Positions 1-5,049 of a DNA stretch of 5,049 nucleotides are shown here, in pieces. How positions within the stretch are numbered: the stretch's first letter is position 1; each line of letters opens with the position of its first letter. The position numbers were made by a program, and so were the translations under genes. The stretch comes from DAOTTW01 sp034437615 (GTDB taxonomy: Bacteria > Chloroflexota > Anaerolineae > Aggregatilineales > Phototrophicaceae). The stretch covers positions 1 through 5,049 of the forward strand of contig DAOTTW010000230.1 of assembly GCA_034437615.1 (NCBI GenBank), written 5' to 3'. Under the pieces are notes generated by a model. That model worked only from the letters and a program-made list of their open reading frames with translations. It searched no databases and was not told where the DNA came from.

Positions 1-1
1 C

Positions 2-1030
2 AGTTCAGCACAACCAGGCACGGTGGCAATTCCACATACCTATCGTGGCGACAACATCCCGTTGCTACCAATAGAGGCAGACCCGCCCGCGCACACCAAT
101 TACCGCCGCAATGTCGCCCGGCTTTTCGCACGTCGCCAGGTCGAGACCATCGCAGCCGATGTACGCGCAATCGCGAGGTCTTGTATTGCCGAGTTCCCGA
201 CATCAGTCCCCTGTGAGGTGGTCACGGCCTACGCAGAACCGCTGTTTTCGTCAACCCTCGCACTGTTCCTTCAGTTGCCCGTCGAAGACACCACCCTATG
301 GAAGCAATGGGCCGAAGCGATCTTTGGAGGGCGCGTGACAGACCCAGATGGCGCAGTTCAAGCACGCAGTGACCTCTTAGCCTACGTGGATCAGATACTT
401 GATGATCGTCGGCACAACCCGCGTGACGATGTTTTCACGGCGCTGCTGCACGTCGAACACGACGGCGAGCGCCTGAGCGACGACGAACTGCGCGGCTATG
501 GCATGGAAATACTGCTGGCAGGCCGCGAAGCGACGATTGATGGCATCTGCAATAGCCTCTGGTTACTGGCACAAGAGCCGGATATGCGCGCCCGCCTGCG
601 GGCTGAACCTGCGCTGATGGATACCGCCGTTGAGGAATTCTTGCGCTATCTATCACCCATTCAGTTGCTAGGCCGCATCGCAACTCGCGACGTGGATATT
701 GACGAGCAACACATCCAACAGGGGGCATCCGTCGCGATGGTCTTTGCGGCAGCCAATCGTGACGAAGGCCAATTTCAGGACGCCGACAAATGCCTGCTTG
801 ACCGTAGCCCGAACCCGCATCTTGCGTTCGGGGCCGGGCCGCATACCTGCATCGGCGCACATCTGGCACGCTTGGGGATGCGTGTGGCGCTGCAAGAGCT
901 ACTGGCACACTTTGAGGATTTCCACCTCAGCACAGACGATCCACCTCAGCGTAAAATGAATGGTGACGCATACGGCTTCCTCCGTCTGCCCATCGCTTTC
1001 CAACAAACAGCCGTAGACGAAGCAGGTTAA
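2..1030 (+). CDS. Cytochrome P450, ferredoxin-dependent (class I), 5' end missing
   Basis: Heme-thiolate monooxygenase; soluble class I bacterial P450s insert one oxygen atom using electrons from a ferredoxin. The frame is open to the left edge. A GTG at 23 is available, but it is unlikely to be the true start: the family motif DPPAHTNYRR lies at residues 20-29 counted from that GTG, whereas in about 400-residue P450s it lies near residues 80-100, so roughly 70 residues are missing. On the same numbering the I-helix is LLAGREAT (164-171), the K-helix ExxR is E205-R208, and the heme loop FGAGPHTCIG is 269-278 with ligand C276 (bases 848-850). The C-terminal FLRLPIAF also fits. The segments YAEP and EEFLR resemble P450cam. 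Oddity: the I-helix position of P450cam Thr252 is Ala170, next to Glu169. The ferredoxin follows after four bases. The P450 identity is near certain; the substrate cannot be read from the sequence. Confidence 0.96.
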   Translation, partial: SSAQPGTVAIPHTYRGDNIPLLPIEADPPAHTNYRRNVARLFARRQVETIAADVRAIARSCIAEFPTSVPCEVVTAYAEPLFSSTLALFLQLPVEDTTLWKQWAEAIFGGRVTDPDGAVQARSDLLAYVDQILDDRRHNPRDDVFTALLHVEHDGERLSDDELRGYGMEILLAGREATIDGICNSLWLLAQEPDMRARLRAEPALMDTAVEEFLRYLSPIQLLGRIATRDVDIDEQHIQQGASVAMVFAAANRDEGQFQDADKCLLDRSPNPHLAFGAGPHTCIGAHLARLGMRVALQELLAHFEDFHLSTDDPPQRKMNGDAYGFLRLPIAFQQTAVDEAG

Positions 1031-1034
1031 CACC

Positions 1035-1274
1035 ATGACATCAAAAGTGACACGTGTGACCGTTGATCGCACGCTTTGTTTCTCACATGAGCGCTGTATT
1101 CGCACAGCCCCGGATGTGTTCTCCATTGATGACGAAGGTATCAGCATCGTCGGTGACATCCACAATGCGGACGACGACACGCTGCTGGCTGCGGCCTTCG
1201 CGTGCCCAGTACAGGCTATTTTTGTATTCGATGCCGACGACAACCAGCTTTATCCCGAAGAATTGGCATGGTAA
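1035..1274 (+). CDS. Small single-cluster ferredoxin (3Fe-4S or 4Fe-4S), P450 electron donor
   Basis: Encodes a 79-residue acidic cytoplasmic protein. Cysteines C15 and C21 form CFSHERC (the CxxHxxC pattern), and C57 is followed by proline (ACPVQAI), giving CxxHxxC-X35-CP. Three cluster cysteines with a non-cysteine residue in the middle are typical of the actinobacterial-style ferredoxins of about 65-80 residues found beside P450s. These usually bind a [3Fe-4S] cluster, although some CxxHxxC members can bind [4Fe-4S]. The conserved TAPDVFSIDDEG stretch (residues 24-35) also fits that family. The gene starts four bases after the P450 stop, with a weak AGCAGG upstream, so it is almost certainly co-transcribed with and serves the P450. 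No ferredoxin reductase is present in the window, so it must lie outside or be shared. Confidence 0.93.
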   Translation: MTSKVTRVTVDRTLCFSHERCIRTAPDVFSIDDEGISIVGDIHNADDDTLLAAAFACPVQAIFVFDADDNQLYPEELAW

Positions 1275-1319
1275 GTCGCCCTGCGTTACGGCTAGCAATC
1301 TGTTAGAGTACAGGGAGAA

Positions 1320-1338
1320 CTTGACGACAGACATCAAG
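1320..1338. promoter_or_regulatory. Weak inverted repeat in the gap before the aldehyde dehydrogenase, possible operator
   Basis: CTTGA at 1320-1324 is mirrored by TCAAG at 1334-1338, separated by nine bases. The repeat lies about 30 bases upstream of the dehydrogenase start, in the only gap longer than ten bases in the window. A -35-like TTGACG at 1321-1326 overlaps it, but no acceptable -10 hexamer follows at 16-18 bases, so no promoter is called. Five-base arms can arise by chance, and the arms are not followed by a T tract, so this is not a terminator. Confidence 0.15.
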
Positions 1339-1352
1339 CAACAGCCAACTTC

Positions 1353-1358
1353 GAGGAG
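1353..1358 (+). promoter_or_regulatory. Ribosome binding site of the aldehyde dehydrogenase gene
   Basis: GAGGAG lies 11 bases before the ATG at 1370 and is the strongest Shine-Dalgarno match in the window. It supports that start and suggests that this gene is translated independently of the ferredoxin upstream, in contrast to the aldolase, which overlaps its predecessor and has no clear site of its own. Confidence 0.7.
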
Positions 1359-1369
1359 ATAGACTGGCG

Positions 1370-2878
1370 ATGCTGACACTTCCTGAAAAATACCTGCCTA
1401 TATGCGCAGACGTGCAAGCTTTTTTGGCGTCTGACTTGCAACTATTCATCGGTGGCACCTGGCAACCCGCCCAAAACCACCGCACCTTTGAGACGCTGGA
1501 CCCCTCAAGCGGGACCGTGCTGGCGGCAGTGCCAGCAGGTGACGCCGCCGACGTTGACCTGGCCGTGCGCGCTGCGCGGCGCACGTTCGATAGCGGCGTA
1601 TGGCATAAAATGCCCCCGAAAGAGCGCGAAAAGCTCATCTGGCGCTTGGCCGACCTGATCGAAGCACATACAGACGTGCTAGCACAACTCGATGCGCTGG
1701 ATAACGGCAAACCCTACAGCACAGCCCGCAAGGCTGACGTACCATTGGCGGCGGATCACTTTCGCTACTATGCGGGCTGGCCGAGTAAGCTGGAAGGCGC
1801 GACCATCCCGGTGAACGCTGAGGGCATGTTGAGCTACACCGTTCGCGAACCTGTCGGCGTCTGCGGCTTGATCGTCCCCTGGAACTATCCACTGCTGATG
1901 GCTGTCTGGAAGATCGCCCCGGCGTTGGCTGCTGGCAACTGCATCATCCTGAAACCTGCCGAGCAAACGCCGCTGAGCGCCCTGTATCTGGCAGGGCTGT
2001 TTGCCGAAGCAGGCTTCCCGGCTGGCGTGTTCAATGTGGTCACAGGCTACGGCGAGACCGCAGGGGCAGCGCTGGTTGAGCACCCTGGTGTGAACAAAGT
2101 CGGTTTTACGGGCAGTGTAGAAGTCGCACGTAAGATTGTGCGCGGCTCTGCGGATACGCTCAAGCGTGTGTCGCTCGAACTGGGCGGTAAAAGCCCCAAC
2201 ATCATCTTCGCAGATGCCGACCTGGATAAAGCAATTCCCGGTGCGACCTGGGCCATTTTCGGCAACAACGGCCAATCCTGTACGGCTGGCTCGCGCCTGT
2301 ACATCCAGCGTAGCGTTTACAACTACGTCATCGAAGGCATGATGGACGAAGTAAAGAAAATCCGCGTCGGCCCTGGGATGCACACAGACCAACCCGACCT
2401 CGGCCCAGTCGTCAGCCAAGAGCAGCTTAACAAGATTATGGGCTACGTCCATCAGGGCGTACAGCAAGGTGCCCGTGCTGTTGTCGGCGGCCAACGCATG
2501 GGCGGCGCATTGGCGGATGGCTATTTCATAGAGCCGACCGTGTTCGTAGATACGACCGACACGATGACGCTCGCCCGCGAGGAAATTTTCGGTCCAGTGA
2601 TCTGTGCCATGCCCTTTGACGAACCCGACGACATCCTGCGCCGTGCTAACGATACCGACTTCGGCCTTGCCGCTGGTTTCTGGACGCGGGACGTAAACAA
2701 GGCCCATCGTGTCGCGTCGGCCTTGCAAGCGGGTACGATCTGGGTGAATACGTGGGGCAACGTCGAAGCTGGTGTGCCCTTCGGCGGCTACAAGCAAAGC
2801 GGCTATGGCCGTGAGATGGGCAAAGAAGCCCTGTCGTTGTATACCGAGGTCAAAAGCATCTGGATTCAGACGGAATGA
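1370..2878 (+). CDS. NAD-dependent aldehyde dehydrogenase, ALDH superfamily
   Basis: Oxidises an aldehyde to its carboxylic acid with NAD(P)+ in the cytoplasm. At 502 residues it has the normal full length for ALDH1/2-like or betaine-aldehyde-like enzymes, and the core begins at LFIGGTW (25-31), so the ATG at 1370 fits well. Catalytic landmarks are all present: PWNYP with N172, ILKPAEQTP with K195, FTGS (246-249), ELGGKSP with general base E270, GQSC with nucleophile C304 (bases 2279-2281), EEIFGP with E405, and PFGGYKQSGYGRE (470-482). E198, three residues after K195, is the residue that binds the adenosine ribose in NAD-preferring members, so NAD+ is the likely cofactor. Its last four bases overlap the aldolase start, suggesting that the two proteins are made together and that the aldolase's aldehyde product may be a substrate. 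Substrate specificity cannot be assigned from sequence; betaine aldehyde, lactaldehyde, sulfolactaldehyde or a P450-derived aldehyde are all possible. Confidence 0.95.
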   Translation: MLTLPEKYLPICADVQAFLASDLQLFIGGTWQPAQNHRTFETLDPSSGTVLAAVPAGDAADVDLAVRAARRTFDSGVWHKMPPKEREKLIWRLADLIEAHTDVLAQLDALDNGKPYSTARKADVPLAADHFRYYAGWPSKLEGATIPVNAEGMLSYTVREPVGVCGLIVPWNYPLLMAVWKIAPALAAGNCIILKPAEQTPLSALYLAGLFAEAGFPAGVFNVVTGYGETAGAALVEHPGVNKVGFTGSVEVARKIVRGSADTLKRVSLELGGKSPNIIFADADLDKAIPGATWAIFGNNGQSCTAGSRLYIQRSVYNYVIEGMMDEVKKIRVGPGMHTDQPDLGPVVSQEQLNKIMGYVHQGVQQGARAVVGGQRMGGALADGYFIEPTVFVDTTDTMTLAREEIFGPVICAMPFDEPDDILRRANDTDFGLAAGFWTRDVNKAHRVASALQAGTIWVNTWGNVEAGVPFGGYKQSGYGREMGKEALSLYTEVKSIWIQTE

Positions 2879-3858
2879 CACAAACGCCACTCACACCCGG
2901 CAAATACAGCGCACTCGTGCGCAGCAGCACACCCGCAGGCACCTTCGCCATCCTTGCGCTGGATCATATCGACGGGTTACGGCGCAGCATCGCACCGGAT
3001 GCACCGATGTCGGTCAGCGAGCAGGCATTAATCGACACAAAGGCGCAGATTGTCAGCGCCTTACTGCCGAACGTGAGTGGCGCGCTGCTAGACCCGAAAT
3101 ACGGCGCACCACAGATGCTTGCACGCGGCGAAGCGCGGTGTGCGGGCCTGTTGGTCGAGCTAGAAAACAACGATTACCAGATGAACCCGTTGCCCATGCA
3201 GATCGACATTCCGGCGGGTTGGTCCGTCGAGAAGATCAAACGCATGGGCGCGGATGGCGTCAAGCTGTTTTTCTACTATCATCCCGACGAGAGGACACAC
3301 GCACAGGGACAACTCGAAGTTGTCCGGCGCACTGCTGAGGCGTGTCGCATTGCGGATATTCCGCTATTCGCCGAGCCAATTATGTATCAGCCCATAGGCG
3401 TCGCTGACGCGGCTTATCAAGCCGACCGCACGCGCATCGTGGTCGCATCAGCACAGCATACAGCACAGGCGGGTGCTGATGTCCTCAAGCTGGAATTCCC
3501 TGGCGACCCCCAGACGACGCACATGGATGAGTGGATTGACGCCTGCCGACAGGTCAGCGCAGCCATAGCACAGCCCTGGGTGTTGCTCAGCGCAGGCGTG
3601 GGCTATAAAACGTTTTGCTCTCAGGTCGAGGCAGCGTGCAAGGGTGGGGCGTCTGGTTTCATCGCGGGGCGTGCCGTCTGGCGAGAGGCCGCAGCGATAC
3701 AGCACACCGACCAGCGCCTGGCCTGGCTTGAGAGCACGGGGCGACAGCGCACGCGGGTACTCGCAGATGTGGCGCGTCGCTATGCGTCAACCTGGACGCA
3801 GCATTACACCATGCAAGACACGCCGCCGGATTGGTACACCAGCTATGATTTAGCTTAG
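2875..3858 (+). CDS. Class I aldolase of the tagatose-bisphosphate / sulfofructose-phosphate aldolase family (LacD/YihT-like)
   Basis: A 327-residue single-domain TIM-barrel aldolase, close to the length of LacD (about 325). This family splits a ketose phosphate into dihydroxyacetone phosphate and an aldehyde through a lysine Schiff base. Visible family landmarks are LALDH (27-31), GALLDPKYG (69-77), GADGVKLFFYY (125-135) with K130, IPLFAEP (162-168) with the probable acid/base E167, ADVLKLEFP (201-209) with the Schiff-base lysine K205, LLSAGV (237-242) and GASGFIAGRAVW (258-269). The last two form the phosphate-binding end. The LDPKYG segment recalls LacD, while GASGF-AGRAVW recalls both LacD and YihT. 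The usual DQR after the first strand reads DHI (30-32) here, so the far end of the substrate pocket may differ. The start overlaps the dehydrogenase stop as ATGA, with no clear Shine-Dalgarno site, which points to translational coupling. The family is secure; the substrate is not. Confidence 0.88.
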   Translation: MTQTPLTPGKYSALVRSSTPAGTFAILALDHIDGLRRSIAPDAPMSVSEQALIDTKAQIVSALLPNVSGALLDPKYGAPQMLARGEARCAGLLVELENNDYQMNPLPMQIDIPAGWSVEKIKRMGADGVKLFFYYHPDERTHAQGQLEVVRRTAEACRIADIPLFAEPIMYQPIGVADAAYQADRTRIVVASAQHTAQAGADVLKLEFPGDPQTTHMDEWIDACRQVSAAIAQPWVLLSAGVGYKTFCSQVEAACKGGASGFIAGRAVWREAAAIQHTDQRLAWLESTGRQRTRVLADVARRYASTWTQHYTMQDTPPDWYTSYDLA

Positions 3859-3867
3859 GCAAAACGC

Positions 3868-5049
3868 ATGACTTTTGATACAACCATCACGGTCAATACC
3901 AATAACATCATCGGGGATGTACACGCTCACCTCTACGGTGCCAACCTCGAACACCTCGGCCAGTCGATCTACGGCGGCATCTGGGCGGAAATGTTGTTTG
4001 ATCGCAAGTTCTTCGGGCAGGACCGTGCCTATGTCGGCCTCAGCGAAGGGCTGAGCCAGCAAAGCCCGCATTTCGGCGTCGTCATCCCCTGGGAAGCCGT
4101 AAACCCGAATTACGATGCTGTGCGCTACGTCCACGACAGCACGACCTACTACACAGGCACGCAATCGCAACGCATCACGGTCATATCAGATGATGGGCAG
4201 CCACACGGCATCCGGCAGCGCGGCCTGTATCTGGAAGCTGGCCGTGCTTATACCGTGCGCTTGCTGCTGCTGGGCGATGTGTCAGCCGCAATGGTGCAGC
4301 TTGGCGACCAAACGTGGCAAGCCCCGGTGACAGCAGAATGGGCGACGGTCCAACACACGCTGACGCCATCAACAACTGAAACCAATGGCGTGCTCACGAT
4401 TACATTCAAGGGCACGGGCAACCTGTGGATTGGTTGCGCCTCGCTGATGCCAGCAGATCACGTCAATGGCTTTCGCCCTGATGTGTTGGCGGCCCTGCGT
4501 GAGTGGGGACCGACGTTTTTGCGCTGGCCGGGTGGCAATTTCGTCTCGGCCTATCACTGGTGGGATGCTATCGGGGCGCGCGATAAACGACCATCCTACC
4601 TAGATCCGGCCTGGGGCTTGATCGAACCTAACGATATGGGCACGGATGAGTTTATCGCCCTGTGCCGCCTGCTGGGTTGTGAGCCTGTGCTGACGATCAA
4701 CATGGGCAATGGCACGCTAGCAGAAGCCGCCGCCTGGGTCGAATACTGCAACGGCGCTGCCCATACGCGCTATGGTGCACTGCGTGCCGAAAATGGTCAT
4801 GCAGAGCCGTACAACGTGACCACCTGGTTTGTAGGCAACGAGCAATTCGGCAACTGGCAGGTGGGGCATGTCGATGCGGAGACGTATGCAGAGCGCTACC
4901 TGCAATATGCGCAACGGATGCGCGACGCCTCGCCGCTTGATCTGCTGCTGATTGGCGTCGGTGTGCCGACTGACCTGTACGGCCACTGGAATCAACTTGT
5001 GTTGCAACGTGCTGCCCATGCAATGGATGAATTCAGCGTGCATTATTAC
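3868..5049 (+). CDS. GH51-type alpha-L-arabinofuranosidase, 3' end missing
   Basis: The ATG at 3868, nine bases after the aldolase stop, opens a frame of 394 codons that reaches the right edge without a stop. The product resembles retaining GH51 arabinofuranosidases, which remove arabinofuranosyl residues from oligosaccharides. Residues 23-46 contain LEHLG (27-31) and YGGIWAEMLFDRKF, a substrate-binding signature. Residues of about 60-196 look like a beta-rich carbohydrate-binding (CBM4/9-like) insert ending in GNLWIGCASLMPAD. The TIM barrel then starts with LRWPGGNFVS (N224). WFVGNEQFGNWQ carries N324 and the acid/base E325 (bases 4840-4842). The nucleophile glutamate should lie beyond the window; the visible part ends at VHYY, a usual barrel strand. 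There is no signal peptide, so it should act in the cytoplasm on imported short glycans. The start has only a weak TAGG upstream. Other GH51 activities, such as on xylosides or glucans, cannot be excluded. Confidence 0.88.
   Translation, partial: MTFDTTITVNTNNIIGDVHAHLYGANLEHLGQSIYGGIWAEMLFDRKFFGQDRAYVGLSEGLSQQSPHFGVVIPWEAVNPNYDAVRYVHDSTTYYTGTQSQRITVISDDGQPHGIRQRGLYLEAGRAYTVRLLLLGDVSAAMVQLGDQTWQAPVTAEWATVQHTLTPSTTETNGVLTITFKGTGNLWIGCASLMPADHVNGFRPDVLAALREWGPTFLRWPGGNFVSAYHWWDAIGARDKRPSYLDPAWGLIEPNDMGTDEFIALCRLLGCEPVLTINMGNGTLAEAAAWVEYCNGAAHTRYGALRAENGHAEPYNVTTWFVGNEQFGNWQVGHVDAETYAERYLQYAQRMRDASPLDLLLIGVGVPTDLYGHWNQLVLQRAAHAMDEFSVHYY

Noticed and set aside
23..25. GTG as the true start of the P450
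   Set aside because: The frame is open upstream to the window edge, and the position of the DPPAH motif shows that the N-terminal part of the protein is missing.
435..908. 157-codon minus-strand frame opposite the P450
   Set aside because: Its Arg/Pro-rich translation has no motif and it covers the P450 I-helix, ExxR and heme regions.
921..950. Direct repeat TCCACCTCAGC at 921-931 and 940-950
   Set aside because: The two 11-base copies fall inside the P450 coding region in different codon phases, with no further copies; most likely chance.
1279..1315. CCCTG (1279-1283) and CAGGG (1311-1315) as a possible terminator after the ferredoxin
   Set aside because: The stem is only five pairs, the loop is 27 bases, and there is no T tract after it.
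1321..1326. TTGACG as a -35 promoter element for the dehydrogenase
   Set aside because: No hexamer resembling TATAAT occurs 16-18 bases downstream.
1679..2890. 403-codon open frame on the minus strand opposite the aldehyde dehydrogenase
   Set aside because: It lies wholly against a gene with every catalytic ALDH motif, its translation shows no recognisable domain, and long antisense frames are common in DNA with GC-rich third codon positions.
2772..3338. 188-codon + frame spanning the dehydrogenase-aldolase junction
   Set aside because: It is out of frame with two well-supported genes and its Arg/His/Thr-rich translation looks like a shadow frame.
2875..3858. Assignment of the aldolase specifically as LacD or as YihT
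   Set aside because: It shares features with both but departs from both at the DQR motif, so only the family is named.

Overview
The window reads as one stretch of a bacterial catabolic gene cluster. Five genes sit on the + strand, packed closely and covering almost every base. In order they are a ferredoxin-dependent cytochrome P450 (cut off at the left edge), a small single-cluster ferredoxin, an NAD-type aldehyde dehydrogenase, a class I sugar-phosphate aldolase of the LacD/YihT type, and a GH51-type alpha-L-arabinofuranosidase (cut off at the right edge). No RNA gene, mobile element, CRISPR array or convincing terminator was seen. All minus-strand open frames look like shadows of these genes.

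Organism: the DNA is moderately GC-rich by eye, with C/G-rich third codon positions. Genes are tightly packed, Shine-Dalgarno sites are mostly weak, and one start overlaps the previous stop (ATGA). This fits a free-living saprophytic bacterium. A carbohydrate-degrading member of the Chloroflexota or Actinomycetota would fit the gene content, but nothing in the window proves a phylum.

Layout: bases 2-1030 encode the P450, with about 70 N-terminal residues lying outside the window. Four bases later comes the ferredoxin (1035-1274), its probable electron donor. A 95-base gap (1275-1369) holds a good ribosome binding site and a weak inverted repeat, and is the only place in the window where an internal promoter could fit. 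The aldehyde dehydrogenase (1370-2878) overlaps the aldolase (2875-3858) by four bases, so the two are probably translationally coupled. The glycosidase starts at 3868, nine bases after the aldolase stop, and runs off the window.

How they may work together (inference): the glycosidase would release a sugar inside the cell. The P450 and ferredoxin would oxidise a substituent on a sugar or glycoside, for example by oxidative O-demethylation or hydroxylation. The aldolase would split a phosphorylated ketose to dihydroxyacetone phosphate plus an aldehyde, and the coupled dehydrogenase would oxidise that aldehyde (or one made by the P450). The combination is unusual and the substrate is unknown. 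The P450 lacks the usual I-helix threonine. The aldolase lacks the usual Gln-Arg pair near its N-terminus, although its Schiff-base lysine is kept. Both changes hint at a substrate different from the textbook ones.
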